Positions 1 through 8,706 of a stretch of 50,363 nt of DNA are shown piece after piece (the first letter of the stretch is position 1; the number at the start of each line of letters is the position of its first letter). The translations under genes and the position numbers were made by a program. The notes beneath the pieces are model-generated. The model was not told the DNA's origin, ran no database searches, and worked only from the letters and a program-made list of their open reading frames with translations. Source of the stretch: Butyrivibrio proteoclasticus B316 (lineage in GTDB: Bacteria; Bacillota; Clostridia; Lachnospirales; Lachnospiraceae); assembly GCF_000145035.1 (NCBI RefSeq), contig NC_014387.1, forward strand, positions 3,271,969 through 3,322,331, written 5' to 3'.

Positions 1-12
1 AAAAACAGCCAC

Positions 13-29
13 AAGCCCCATGGGGGGTT
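13..29 (-). promoter_or_regulatory. G/C-tract palindrome, third copy of the putative importer operator
   Basis: Read on the minus strand this is AACCCCCCATGGGGCTT followed by GTGG. It matches, with one change, the palindromes in front of the M14 deacylase gene (24302-24318) and the solute-binding protein gene (31793-31809). A T-rich stretch follows, as in the 31.8 kb copy, just before the window ends. It therefore probably controls a gene transcribed leftward out of the window. That it is an operator is inference. Confidence 0.5.
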
Positions 30-95
30 ATAAAATCAGAAAAGTCCTTTTTACGGTCAACGAAAATCTAGGAAAGCGCTTTCCTTTAATGCGTG

Positions 96-138
96 AAAAA
101 AAGCCCTGCTCAATATCAATTTTGATAATGAACAGAGC
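96..138 (-). terminator. Rho-independent terminator after the NUDIX gene
   Basis: On the minus strand a long imperfect stem pairs GCTCTGTTCATTATCA with TGATATTGAGCAGGGC and is followed directly by seven T. It lies just past the NUDIX stop codon and ends that transcript. Confidence 0.8.
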
Positions 139-150
139 GCAATATTGCCG

Positions 151-678
151 TCATAACGTTTTTTCTATTTTCTTAAGTGCATTGCAGAAATCTTCATCAT
201 TATGATCAGATACATGGTATAGGAATTCACCAAATGGCATTATCTTCACATCATTGACTTCATGAGTATCATATTTAAAGCCTTCCTCTGGCACATCTAC
301 TCTACACATAAAAACAGTTACGATAGCTCCTGTTCCATCATCCCAGTCAACAATGTGTTCAAAACCAAATTTGAGCTCATCGGCGGGAATTGTTATATCT
401 AGTTCCTCTTTTGTTTCTCTTATAGCTGCTGCCTCCGGTGTCTCACCTGCCATTACAGCTCCACCGGTCATATCCCACTTACCGGGGTAAAACCTGGCTT
501 TCAGGGATCTTTGCTGAACAATATACTGACCTTCTCCCTTGCCTGGTGCAGGACTATCCGTTGTTTTCATGATAATGAGGACATGCCTATAGTATTCTCC
601 AGTGGTCTTAGGATCATGCTTTGGTCTGCTAACTCCTGTAAATTGACCATCTCTTGTAAAAATATCTATATATTCCAT
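151..678 (-). CDS. NUDIX hydrolase family protein
   Basis: A 175-residue protein of the NUDIX superfamily, which hydrolyses nucleoside diphosphates linked to another group (substrate unknown here). The NUDIX box lies at about residues 73-95: G, five residues, E (79), seven residues, then RE-T-K-EEL. The usual glycine near its end is aspartate, a modest departure. The N-terminus (MEYIDIFTRDGQFTG) resembles the isopentenyl-diphosphate isomerase-like branch of NUDIX proteins that handle mixed substrates. It is probably cytosolic. It stands alone, with a strong terminator after it and about 115 bp separating it from the sugar operon upstream. Confidence 0.9.
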   Translation of the reverse strand: MEYIDIFTRDGQFTGVSRPKHDPKTTGEYYRHVLIIMKTTDSPAPGKGEGQYIVQQRSLKARFYPGKWDMTGGAVMAGETPEAAAIRETKEELDITIPADELKFGFEHIVDWDDGTGAIVTVFMCRVDVPEEGFKYDTHEVNDVKIMPFGEFLYHVSDHNDEDFCNALKKIEKTL

Positions 679-793
679 TGAAATGTTACTCCACTTTTGT
701 CCTAGTTTTTCATAGATCTTTTGGCTCTATCCTTTTTGTATCTATTTTAATCAATACAGAATAATTCGAGCAACATCTTTCTCATTTCCTCCT

Positions 794-1543
794 CTAAACA
801 TCCCTATCAATTCTCCTCCAATATGTGGAAGTGGATGTCTTCACAGCTTCTTCATAAGGATCAGTAATTCTCCGCTTTATCACTGGACATATTATGCTGC
901 AAGAGATCAAGCCATAAAGAGAATTACCAATGATCATTGGCACAAGAATTGAGTACGGCATAAGAGCAAGTATTATGAACAGATAAATTGCTGTATATAT
1001 AATAAGCTTCAGGCTGCTCTTCCACTCCAGAATAAGGAGTATGGCTGCGTTTCTAATTATTCCTGACAATCCAAGACGCAGATGAGCAGCCAATACAAAA
1101 GTCCATGCTGCAAAAAGAATGCCTATGCCAAATATAGCGCAGCCGGCACCCATGATGATCACATATGAAGTATTGTCAGAGACAGCTTTAAAGTTTCCCG
1201 CAAAGCTCATGAGATAATAGCCATAGAAAATGACTGCAGACTCCATGATGCCCAAGACAAGCTTTTTAATAAAGCCATCTTTAAATTCTGCAAGATAGTC
1301 CTCCAGGGTAAAGTCATAACCCTTCAGAAACATTTTGCCGGTAAAGGCGCAAAGTGCTGTCCATGCAGCCGGTATTGTGATTAGAGGAATGCAGCTTATG
1401 ATAAATACTATATTTATCATGAACAGCTTTCCTGGAAAATTAACAACAAGATATAAGATGCGGAAAAAGCCGCCCTTAGGCGGCTCTTTTTCCACATCGT
1501 TTTCTCCAAGATACCATTTCATAAAACGATTCAAGTATTTCAT
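794..1543 (-). CDS. YesL-like DUF624 membrane protein
   Basis: A 249-residue membrane protein with about five hydrophobic segments. It has the DUF624/YesL signature: an N-terminal GGFFRILYLVVNFPGKLFMIN region followed by alternating membrane spans. YesL-type proteins are very often the last gene of sugar ABC transporter operons and their role is unknown. This one is the last gene of the arabinofuranosidase operon, 15 bp after the second permease, with GGGGAAAAA before the ATG. The family call is firm and the function is open. Confidence 0.85.
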   Translation of the reverse strand: MKYLNRFMKWYLGENDVEKEPPKGGFFRILYLVVNFPGKLFMINIVFIISCIPLITIPAAWTALCAFTGKMFLKGYDFTLEDYLAEFKDGFIKKLVLGIMESAVIFYGYYLMSFAGNFKAVSDNTSYVIIMGAGCAIFGIGILFAAWTFVLAAHLRLGLSGIIRNAAILLILEWKSSLKLIIYTAIYLFIILALMPYSILVPMIIGNSLYGLISCSIICPVIKRRITDPYEEAVKTSTSTYWRRIDRDV

Positions 1544-1558
1544 TTTTTCCCCTATATA

Positions 1559-2404
1559 TTAGTTTTTCATACCAGTCAGTACTATACCTTCTACAAAGCT
1601 CTTTTGCCCAAATATATAGATTACTATACCAGGCAGAATAGTCATAAAAGTGGCTGCCATAGCCATGGGCCAGTTTGTTCCAAAAGAGCCTGTGAAATTG
1701 GTGAGTGCAATGGCAAAAGTAAACTTGCTCATACTGTTAATGTAGATTATCTGCTGGAGCATATCATTCCAAATCTGTATAAATAACATCATTCCAACAA
1801 CAACTACTGCTGGCTTGATCGCAGGAACAAGAATTGTCCACAATATCCTCATGCGGCTGGCCCCATCTATTGATGCAGCTTCATCAAGATCCCTGGGGAT
1901 TGTCATAAGGAACTGCCTTATCAGGAAGATGTTAAAGAATCCTCCACCTGTTAAAAACGGCAGGATCAGAGGCCAATATGTGTCACCAAGTCCAAAGAAT
2001 TTTGTCCACGCAATATAAAGTGGAATCAGCGTAACCATGCCTGGAAGAAGAATTGTGCTGACACAGATCTTAAATATAAGATTTTTGCCTCTAAACCTTA
2101 GTCTGGCAAAGGCGTAGCCACAAAAGATGGCAGTAATAACACCAAATGTCACAGCCGGAATGATAATTGAAAAGGTGTTTTTAAAATATGTCCAGTATTC
2201 GAAGGTCTGAAGGGTCTTGGTGTAGTTGGACCATAGCCACTCTGTTGGAATAAAGGATGGCGGATAAGCGTTGACCTGCGCAACACTCATAAGTGAAGAT
2301 CTGAATATCCACCATATTGGAAGGAGTGTCAGAAATGCAAAAAATAAGGCAATCAATGTTACAACTGAGCGGTTTGCCAGTTTCCTTTTTTCTTTTCCTG
2401 TCAT
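1559..2404 (-). CDS. Carbohydrate ABC transporter permease, MalG/AraQ type
   Basis: Inner-membrane permease of a CUT1-type sugar importer, about 281 residues with six predicted spans. The EAA loop that docks the ATPase is visible as DEAASIDGASRMRILW. I chose the ATG at 2404 because AGGGGGAG sits 5 bp before it; an upstream ATG at 2431 would overlap the first permease gene. With this start the two permease genes are 16 bp apart. It pairs with the MalF-type permease and the lipoprotein upstream. No ATPase is encoded nearby, so it probably uses a shared MsmX-like ATPase (inference). Confidence 0.92.
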   Translation of the reverse strand: MTGKEKRKLANRSVVTLIALFFAFLTLLPIWWIFRSSLMSVAQVNAYPPSFIPTEWLWSNYTKTLQTFEYWTYFKNTFSIIIPAVTFGVITAIFCGYAFARLRFRGKNLIFKICVSTILLPGMVTLIPLYIAWTKFFGLGDTYWPLILPFLTGGGFFNIFLIRQFLMTIPRDLDEAASIDGASRMRILWTILVPAIKPAVVVVGMMLFIQIWNDMLQQIIYINSMSKFTFAIALTNFTGSFGTNWPMAMAATFMTILPGIVIYIFGQKSFVEGIVLTGMKN

Positions 2405-2420
2405 GTCTGCTCCCCCTTTC

Positions 2421-3386
2421 TCATGCTTCATCGCTAAAGATGCTATCTTTTTGAGTTACAAATAATACTATTGTAAAAATGCCTACTAGAACAAAGAATA
2501 TAACTGAAAAAGCTGCTGCATATCCAAGCTTATTTTTTTCAAATCCATACATGTAGATAACATAAGATAAAAACATAGACTTCTTGGCCGGGCCGCCATT
2601 TGTAAGGGCTAGAGCCGGATTAACTACCTGCAGATGTGTGATAAGAGCAGTCAATACATTATAAAAAATAATAGGCTTGATGCATGGAATAGTTATGTTC
2701 CAAAATCTCTGCCATGAGTTGGCTCCATCTATCTGAGCTGCTTCCTTGTACACAGTAGGTACATTTTGAAGTCCTGCAAGGAATATTACTATGAGATTTC
2801 CGCTGGCCCATACTGCGATGAGAACAAGGGCCGGTATTACCTGCCTTGGACTGTCCAAAAATCTCTGGGGTGGAATTCCTAGCATTCTGAAGATGAAGTT
2901 AAAGAGTCCATAGTTCTGCTCATAAAGCCATTGCCAGCCTTTGAAAACACCTATTGCCGGTAGCAGATAGGGTATAAAGAAAATAGATCTGAAGATAGTT
3001 CTTCCAAAAATATCCATGTTTAGAATAAGTGCTATCACCAGAGAATAGATAACCGCGCCGATAACTGCCAAAAATGCATACAAAAGCGTTGCCTTTACAG
3101 CACTTGCAAAATACACATCTTTTGTAAAAATCCTAATGTAATTATCCAGACCCACAAATTCAGGGGTGGACAAACCATTATAGCTAAACAAACTAAGTAC
3201 AAACACTGCTATGGTAGGAAGATAACTTATAAATGTGATTCCAAGGAATGCCGGAATCAGGCACAAGTAGGCACATCTTTCCTCTTTTCTATTATATTTG
3301 GACTGAGAAGTACGTATTTTTCTTTTGCCGGATGCTCTTTTCATACTCTTCGCCTCGCTTGTACTATATATCCCCGCAACTTCCAT
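2421..3386 (-). CDS. Carbohydrate ABC transporter permease, MalF/UgpA type
   Basis: First permease of the sugar importer, about 321 residues. A basic N-terminal tail (roughly 45 residues, rich in K and R) precedes six predicted membrane spans, and the EAA loop reads KEAAQIDGANSWQRFWNITIP. The ATG at 3386 has GGGGAGAGGGA upstream. A longer reading from a TTG at 3413 is possible but lacks a suitably placed ribosome binding site. It sits between the lipoprotein gene (112 bp upstream) and the MalG-type permease gene, and forms the heterodimeric channel with the latter. Confidence 0.92.
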   Translation of the reverse strand: MEVAGIYSTSEAKSMKRASGKRKIRTSQSKYNRKEERCAYLCLIPAFLGITFISYLPTIAVFVLSLFSYNGLSTPEFVGLDNYIRIFTKDVYFASAVKATLLYAFLAVIGAVIYSLVIALILNMDIFGRTIFRSIFFIPYLLPAIGVFKGWQWLYEQNYGLFNFIFRMLGIPPQRFLDSPRQVIPALVLIAVWASGNLIVIFLAGLQNVPTVYKEAAQIDGANSWQRFWNITIPCIKPIIFYNVLTALITHLQVVNPALALTNGGPAKKSMFLSYVIYMYGFEKNKLGYAAAFSVIFFVLVGIFTIVLFVTQKDSIFSDEA

Positions 3387-3497
3387 TGTATAATCCCTCT
3401 CCCCTGATATCAACGCCGGCGAAGGCAGTTATACTGCACTTTTGACCATGTTTCAAAGGCTATAATAAACTGTCTTCGCACGGCAATGTATTAATTG

Positions 3498-4949
3498 TTA
3501 ATTATTTGTGCTGAAAATATCATTTAGCTCATCATAATACTCATCGATAGCTTCTTTCATTGTCTGATCACCAGACCAAACAGCCGAGAATGCTGAATCA
3601 AGAGTTGCATTAAACTCGTCTGTTGCATTGATGTAATACCATGCTGTTGACTGAGAATTTTCTCTTGCGTAGTCTACTACTGCACTCTTGTACATATCAT
3701 GGTCAGGATAATTAGGGTTATCAATCCACTTATTTGTAAATTCATCATCTGTGTACCACTTATCAAGAATAGGCATCCATGTTCCTGCTTCAATAAGTGA
3801 CCAGCTGTTTTCTTCCTGGTAGTACCACTTGAGCCATGTCATAGCTTCTTCAGGGTGCTTGGTTGTAGCAAATACCACGTTTGGTCCGCCAGTACAAATT
3901 GTAACCTTCTCCTTCATGTAAGGAAGAACGCCTACGCCATATTTAAAATCTGCAGATGGTCCAAGGAAGGTTCCAACATTCCAGGTTCCATCTGTAGCCA
4001 TAACAACCTTCTTGGAACCAAGTGAGGATTCAAGCGCGTTAGCTGCGCTTGTTACAGGAGGTGCACAGTGATAAACATCTGAAAGGTCTGCAATTTTCTG
4101 CAGTGCTTCTACTGTTGCATCGTCATTGATAGTACATTCTTTGCCGTCAGCACTATAATATCCGCCACCATTACTCTTTGCCCATACTTCAAGCTGCCAT
4201 GGAAGAGTGTTAACTGTGCAGCCGTAAACATCAACGTTTGCTGGATCAAAGTCTGGACTTAATGCGTTATTACCGTTGATATCAACTGTGAGAGTCTGAG
4301 CTATCTTAACAAATGTATCCCAGTCCCATGCACTGTCTGCACTTGCAGGAGGTGTAAAATCAGCAACATTTAATCCCTGTTTGGAACAGATTTCTTCCAA
4401 AAGATCTATGTTGTACCAAAGGGTAAGTACCTCATTGGCTGCTGAATAAGCCACAGGTGTTCCCTGATATTTAAAGGTTATGGAATCAAGAGGTTTGGAA
4501 TCACCTTCATCGTACATTGAGCTGATGTCTGCAAGTAATCCATTCTCTGCAAATTTTAATACTCCAGCTTCACTCATGATGGCTGTATCAGGAAGTTCTC
4601 CTGCTGTAGCCATTGCGTTTAACTTGGTTACATAGGTATCATGGTCAATCTTGATTACTTCTACTTCAATTTCATCCTGGGACTGATTGAACTTATCAGC
4701 CACCGCCTGAGTTGCAGCAGTCTCTGTCTCATTGCCCCACTGAGCATAGGTAATATGTACCTTTTCTCCAGTGCTCTCACTAGTTGAAGCAGGTGTCTCT
4801 GTCTCTGTTTTAGGTGTCTCTACTGCGTTCTGCGTTGTGTCCTGCGCTTCCCCCTGTGCGCTTTGAGAACTTGCACCACAACCTGTTACCAACATTGCCG
4901 TAGTAGTAACAACAGTTAATGCCATGCTCAACAATCTTTTCTTTTGCAT
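3498..4949 (-). CDS. Extracellular sugar-binding lipoprotein of the ABC importer
   Basis: A solute-binding protein of family 1 (CUT1 class), 483 residues. It captures the sugar outside the membrane and delivers it to the two permeases. The signal peptide starts MQKKRLLSMAL and ends in the lipobox LVTGC, so Cys24 is the lipidated residue. A Ser/Thr/Glu/Gln-rich linker of about 45 residues follows, then the mature domain. The start at 4949 is fixed by AAAGGAGGATATTTCAAGT just before the ATG; a longer reading frame extending into the GH127 gene is not the real start. The neighbours suggest an arabinose-containing oligosaccharide as ligand. Confidence 0.93.
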   Translation of the reverse strand: MQKKRLLSMALTVVTTTAMLVTGCGASSQSAQGEAQDTTQNAVETPKTETETPASTSESTGEKVHITYAQWGNETETAATQAVADKFNQSQDEIEVEVIKIDHDTYVTKLNAMATAGELPDTAIMSEAGVLKFAENGLLADISSMYDEGDSKPLDSITFKYQGTPVAYSAANEVLTLWYNIDLLEEICSKQGLNVADFTPPASADSAWDWDTFVKIAQTLTVDINGNNALSPDFDPANVDVYGCTVNTLPWQLEVWAKSNGGGYYSADGKECTINDDATVEALQKIADLSDVYHCAPPVTSAANALESSLGSKKVVMATDGTWNVGTFLGPSADFKYGVGVLPYMKEKVTICTGGPNVVFATTKHPEEAMTWLKWYYQEENSWSLIEAGTWMPILDKWYTDDEFTNKWIDNPNYPDHDMYKSAVVDYARENSQSTAWYYINATDEFNATLDSAFSAVWSGDQTMKEAIDEYYDELNDIFSTNN

Positions 4950-5001
4950 ACTTGAAATATCCTCCTTTAGAAAATTATTATTCAGCAGTAATGTTCTATC
5001 T

Positions 5002-6942
5002 TTAGATAGAAATATTCTGCCAGACTTCCATCTCTCCAATACCTCTGTTGTTCCAAAAAGCATAGGGAACCGCTCTGATCTTCACAGGCTTCTTAGTAAA
5101 TCTTGCCTCTCCGTAAAGGCTGCCATCTTCAATACCAACACTCTTAACCCTGTAGCCCTCATACTCTATCGCCGGTACTTCTCCCGGAAATTCTTCATAA
5201 GCTTTGCCCTTTAGCAGATTAGCATCAGTATCCACGTAAATGTCAGATAAGTTCTGTCCATTGTCCGCCTCCTCCAGGCAATAGACCATAGGTCCATGCA
5301 TTACAGCAACCTTACCTGCATCAGCCCTGACATTGTGGTCTGCTGCCACAAATCTTGGATGAATCCCCATATTAAGCTCAATCCTGTGTTTACCACCCTT
5401 AAGAGCAATTACTGCATAGTTATTGTCAGCTATATAGGAAAGCTTTTCACCATCAAGGGCTATCTCCATATCTTTGGCATAGGCCGGAACTCTTATCCTG
5501 ATATCTGTAGCCTGCAGAGTAGAAATCCCGATATCTACTGTTCCATCTGTCAAAAGAGCTGACTTAAGCTCCACAAATATTTCCTGACCGGAATTATCCA
5601 CCGAAAGGGTTGATGATATGAACTGATTAATGTAGATTCCCTTTTCATCACAAGCATATAAATACTGAGAAAGAGAAGCCAGCGTTCTCGCAAGATTAGG
5701 AGGACAGCAGGCAACACTAAACCATTTCTGCCTGGCAGGTTTAACGTGATCCATATAGGTATTCTCAGTACAAAACTGCGGAATCATCTCTAATGGATTT
5801 ACGTAAAAATATCTGTCTCCTTCCAGATTCATAGCTGCCAGAATAGTGTTGTACAATACTCTTTCAACTGTATCATAATAGCTTGCATTTTTCTTTAGGG
5901 CAGCCATCCTCTGTCCAAACATCATCATTCCCACAGAAGCACAAGTCTCACAATAATTTGTGCTGTTAGGCAGGTCGTAATCTGTGGTAAAGCACTCCAA
6001 AAATCCGCTGCTGCCAATTCCTCCTGTGATATACATTCTCTTGCCTATCATGTTATCCCACAGTCTGTCACAGGCTTTTTCCATTTCTTTATCCTGCTGC
6101 CATTTTGCCAGGTCTGCCATAGCACTGTACAGGTACATTGCCCTTACAGCATGACCTTCAGCCTCAGTTTGTTCTACTGGAGGTTTCTCTGCCTGTGCAT
6201 ACTTCATAGAATAGTTTCTAAACTCAGGAAAGAACTCAGGGCCTTTTCTGCCATCAATCTCATTCTGCAAATAATTAGGTGCAGTTCCCCTCTGCCTGAC
6301 AAAATAATCAGCCTGCTTTAAGTACTTGTCATCCCTGGTCCACCTATAAAGCTTGATCAAAGCCAACTCAATTTCTTCATGCCCTGGAACTCCAGGAATC
6401 TGTCCTTTCTTTGTTCCAAATACCCTGCAAATAAGGTCAGCATTCCTCATTGCAATTTGAAGAAATTTCTCCTTACCAGTGGCCAGTGCATAAGCAACTG
6501 CTGCCTCAATCATATGTCCTGAGGTATATAATTCGTGTCCCTCAACCAGGTTTGTCCATTTCTTTTCCGGAGCTGTTATCTGAAAGTAAGTATTTAAATA
6601 TCCGTCTTTTTCCTGAGCCTTTTCCAAAATATCGATCACCTGATCAATTTTACCTTCAAACTGAGTCCCGCTACCTATTGCAATGCAATAGGCAGCTGAC
6701 TCTATCCACTTATATAGATCAGTATCAAGAAAAACTACTCCTTGCCGTTCTCCCTCTTGTAGTCCGGCAGCTATACGGAAGTTTTTGATACATCCCGTAG
6801 GATCAGTTCCTTCCAGGTCATCATTTAGAGCTTTCCACTGATGAACCAGCATGACTTCACTTACTTTATTGATATAATGCCCGAATAAAGGATCAGTGAC
6901 TTTTACCTGCTGAAGTTTCAACGGCCTTATTTCTTTTTCCAT
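5002..6942 (-). CDS. GH127 beta-L-arabinofuranosidase (DUF1680 family)
   Basis: A glycoside hydrolase of family GH127, 646 residues, predicted to release L-arabinofuranose from short oligosaccharides inside the cell (no signal peptide). The catalytic signature of the characterised enzyme HypBA1 is present: a Glu in LECFTTDYDLPN (residue 316), NYCETC (Glu332, Cys334) and VACCPPN (Cys412, Cys413). In HypBA1 the matching residues bind zinc and serve as cysteine nucleophile and general acid/base. The spacing is almost the same as HypBA1. The ATG at 6942 follows AAGAAGGGG; a TTG two codons earlier is too close to that site. First gene of the sugar operon, divergent from the LacI regulator. Confidence 0.93.
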   Translation of the reverse strand: MEKEIRPLKLQQVKVTDPLFGHYINKVSEVMLVHQWKALNDDLEGTDPTGCIKNFRIAAGLQEGERQGVVFLDTDLYKWIESAAYCIAIGSGTQFEGKIDQVIDILEKAQEKDGYLNTYFQITAPEKKWTNLVEGHELYTSGHMIEAAVAYALATGKEKFLQIAMRNADLICRVFGTKKGQIPGVPGHEEIELALIKLYRWTRDDKYLKQADYFVRQRGTAPNYLQNEIDGRKGPEFFPEFRNYSMKYAQAEKPPVEQTEAEGHAVRAMYLYSAMADLAKWQQDKEMEKACDRLWDNMIGKRMYITGGIGSSGFLECFTTDYDLPNSTNYCETCASVGMMMFGQRMAALKKNASYYDTVERVLYNTILAAMNLEGDRYFYVNPLEMIPQFCTENTYMDHVKPARQKWFSVACCPPNLARTLASLSQYLYACDEKGIYINQFISSTLSVDNSGQEIFVELKSALLTDGTVDIGISTLQATDIRIRVPAYAKDMEIALDGEKLSYIADNNYAVIALKGGKHRIELNMGIHPRFVAADHNVRADAGKVAVMHGPMVYCLEEADNGQNLSDIYVDTDANLLKGKAYEEFPGEVPAIEYEGYRVKSVGIEDGSLYGEARFTKKPVKIRAVPYAFWNNRGIGEMEVWQNISI

Positions 6943-7024
6943 GCCCAATGCCCCTTCTTATTTTTTAGTTAATAAGCACTCCGTTTTCATCAAAGGTGTA
7001 CATCTCTCCTTCTAGTTGTGTGCA

Positions 7025-7040
7025 AAGTTAACGTTTTCCC
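7025..7040. promoter_or_regulatory. Operator-like site O3 near the GH127 transcription start
   Basis: AAGTTAACGTTTTCCC matches 12 of 16 positions of the perfect palindrome at 7113-7128. It lies immediately downstream of the predicted minus-strand -10 box, where bound repressor would block initiation. It is weaker than the other two sites. Confidence 0.4.
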
Positions 7041-7044
7041 TTTT

Positions 7045-7073
7045 CATATATAAAGCTGTAGTCCTCGCTACAA
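7045..7073 (-). promoter_or_regulatory. Candidate promoter of the arabinofuranosidase operon
   Basis: On the minus strand TTGTAG (7068-7073) and TATATG (7045-7050) are 17 bp apart, upstream of the GH127 gene. A start near 7038 would place the mRNA start inside operator-like site O3. The -35 is moderate, and the assignment rests on spacing and position. Confidence 0.5.
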
Positions 7074-7112
7074 CTCATGATATTCTTGTAACCCATCTCC
7101 CAATTTTATTTT

Positions 7113-7128
7113 AGGTAAACGTTTACCT
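7113..7128. promoter_or_regulatory. LacI-family operator O1, perfect palindrome
   Basis: AGGTAAACGTTTACCT is a perfect 16-bp palindrome with the central CG typical of LacI-family operators. It lies between the divergent GH127 and regulator genes, upstream of the predicted GH127 -35 box, and is the obvious binding site of the adjacent regulator. Confidence 0.8.
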
Positions 7129-7213
7129 TAATTTGGATTTTATATTGTTGCATTATATATGTAAATAGCAATTTTCAATAATATTGCGAGCAATTTTTTG
7201 GTTGTTTTTTATT

Positions 7214-7229
7214 AAGAAAACGTTTACCA
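7214..7229. promoter_or_regulatory. LacI-family operator O2 in front of the regulator gene
   Basis: AAGAAAACGTTTACCA agrees with O1 at 13 of 16 positions, with an intact right half. Its centre is 101 bp from that of O1. It lies about 40 bp before the regulator start codon, where it could autoregulate the regulator or pair with O1 by looping. Confidence 0.65.
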
Positions 7230-7267
7230 TTATCTTGTAATTAGTATTTTGGAAGTGAGGACGAACT

Positions 7268-8290
7268 GTGTCTAATATGAAAGACATCGCCAAAAAAGCC
7301 CAGGTATCTGTCGCAACAGTATCCAAGGTTTTAAATGGCACCGGAAATATAAGTGAAGAGACCACCAGGAAAATTCTGGAAATTGCTGAGGAACTTAATT
7401 ATCATCCGAACCTCTATGCCAGAAATCTAAAAACTGGTTCCAGCAGGACAATTGGGATTCTTGCAGAGGACCTTACCGTATTCAACACTCCTCCAGTAAT
7501 AGACGGCATCGGAGCCTGTTGCGAAGAGAAGGGTTATCGTTATCTCTTGGAAAATCTTCGCATAAACACTCTTGGTATTGATCCTGACAATGACAAGGAT
7601 AGATACTCAGAAATCAAAAACAATGCAGTTTCACACATGAGTTCCATGCAGGTTGATGGAATTATTTATCTTGGCTGCCATTCTCACAGAGTAGTACCAA
7701 GCATATTTGAAAACAATATTCCTTTCGTATGCGCTTACTGCATTTCTCCATCCCTTGCGATTCCTTCTGTTTTGTATGATGATCAGCACGCCGCCTATGA
7801 AGCAGTTTCTCTTCTGATCAAAAAAGGACACAAAAAAATAGCCACCATAACTGGCAAAGTAAGCAGTGTTCACACCAGATGGCGACTAACAGGTTATCAG
7901 GAATCCTTATATGATCATAACATCCCCTACAATCCCGGGTATGTAGTAAATGGTGATTGGTCAAGAGACAGTGGCTACAACGCCACCAAGAAACTTATCA
8001 AGCAGCATGTGACTGCTATTTTTTCTCATAACGATGAAATGGCCATGGGCGTAATAGATGCCTGCAATGATGCTGGGATTCAGGTTGGCAAGGATATTGC
8101 ACTTATTGGCTTTGATAACAGGGAATTATCAACAGTGTGTCGTCCAACACTCACAACTGTTGAACCCCCTCTTTTTGATATCGGCTACAAATCAGCCGAA
8201 GGCCTGATTTCAAAAATTGAACATAAAGAAGACATTCTGCGAGGCGAAGTGCGACTTCCTTGCAGGATAATAGAAAGAGATTCTACCTGA
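7268..8290 (+). CDS. LacI-family transcriptional regulator of the arabinofuranosidase locus
   Basis: A 340-residue LacI/GalR repressor. The N-terminal helix-turn-helix reads MKDIAKKAQVSVATVSKVLN, then the hinge helix, then a periplasmic-binding-like sensor domain (about residues 60-335). I took the GTG at 7268 as start because GGAAGTGAGG sits 7 bp upstream; an ATG three codons later is also possible. It is divergent from the sugar operon and faces three operator-like palindromes, so it very probably represses that operon and itself until an arabinose-containing inducer binds. Its 3' end overlaps the convergent zinc-ribbon gene by 8 bp. Confidence 0.92.
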   Translation: MSNMKDIAKKAQVSVATVSKVLNGTGNISEETTRKILEIAEELNYHPNLYARNLKTGSSRTIGILAEDLTVFNTPPVIDGIGACCEEKGYRYLLENLRINTLGIDPDNDKDRYSEIKNNAVSHMSSMQVDGIIYLGCHSHRVVPSIFENNIPFVCAYCISPSLAIPSVLYDDQHAAYEAVSLLIKKGHKKIATITGKVSSVHTRWRLTGYQESLYDHNIPYNPGYVVNGDWSRDSGYNATKKLIKQHVTAIFSHNDEMAMGVIDACNDAGIQVGKDIALIGFDNRELSTVCRPTLTTVEPPLFDIGYKSAEGLISKIEHKEDILRGEVRLPCRIIERDST

Positions 8291-8303
8291 TTGGTAGAAT
8301 CTC
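8277..8303. terminator. Perfect hairpin over both convergent stop codons
   Basis: GAGATTCTACC pairs perfectly with GGTAGAATCTC around a 5-nt loop. The stem contains the stop codons of both the LacI gene (plus) and the zinc-ribbon gene (minus). There is no clean T run, although CTTTCTATT follows on the minus strand, so it may act as a weak bidirectional terminator or 3'-end stabiliser. Confidence 0.55.
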
Positions 8304-8546
8304 AACTTCCTCGCCCCTTGAGATCATCTTGCCAATTTCCTGATCAAGCTCGTAAACTGTTCCGCAACAGCTAGTCTGCACGTAGTAATGCTTATTCCAC
8401 TTTAATGTAGGTATAAAGAAAAGAGACAGCACTGTATATGTCATGAACACGTTGAAGCGCCCATATTTCCCACAGATAGAGCAGGTTATCAGCTGATTGA
8501 ACTCAAAATCCTTCCTGCCATCTGTAATTCCCATGATAAAAAACAT
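8283..8546 (-). CDS. Small zinc-ribbon protein
   Basis: An 87-residue protein with two cysteine pairs: CSIC near residues 22-25 and SCCG near residues 59-62. The LFFIPTLKWNKHYYV segment lies between them. This is the layout of the zinc_ribbon_15-type small proteins, which begin MFFI as here. The hydrophobic middle could touch the membrane. Function is unknown. It overlaps the 3' end of the LacI gene tail to tail. Confidence 0.65.
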   Translation of the reverse strand: MFFIMGITDGRKDFEFNQLITCSICGKYGRFNVFMTYTVLSLFFIPTLKWNKHYYVQTSCCGTVYELDQEIGKMISRGEEVEILPIR

Positions 8547-8667
8547 CTTCTATTTCACTCCATCCTTAATAATGTACCCTCACAACCTGCTTGTCTGCCT
8601 CTGTTGCAGGCTCAGACTTCTGTTGTAAACTCCATGCTTTTCTCTTTCCTTTCGCGCTTATTAGTTC

Positions 8668-8693
8668 GCCGCGACCCCCGTAGGAATCGCGGC
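8668..8693. other. GC-rich stem-loop downstream of the 75-residue gene
   Basis: GCCGCGA pairs with TCGCGGC around a 12-nt C-rich loop. It lies 14 bp after the stop of the minus-strand gene at 8707. No T run follows on either strand, so it is not a standard terminator. It may protect the mRNA 3' end. Confidence 0.4.
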
Positions 8694-8706
8694 TTAAACC
8701 ACTTAA

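Noticed and set aside
6965..7003. 12-codon frame in the GH127 leader as a gene
   Set aside because: The ribosome binding site is only 2 bp from the ATG, the peptide has no regulatory codon pattern, and it may be chance. Mentioned only with the operator finding.
8668..8693. GC-rich stem-loop as a terminator
   Set aside because: No T run on either strand. Kept only as a stem-loop.
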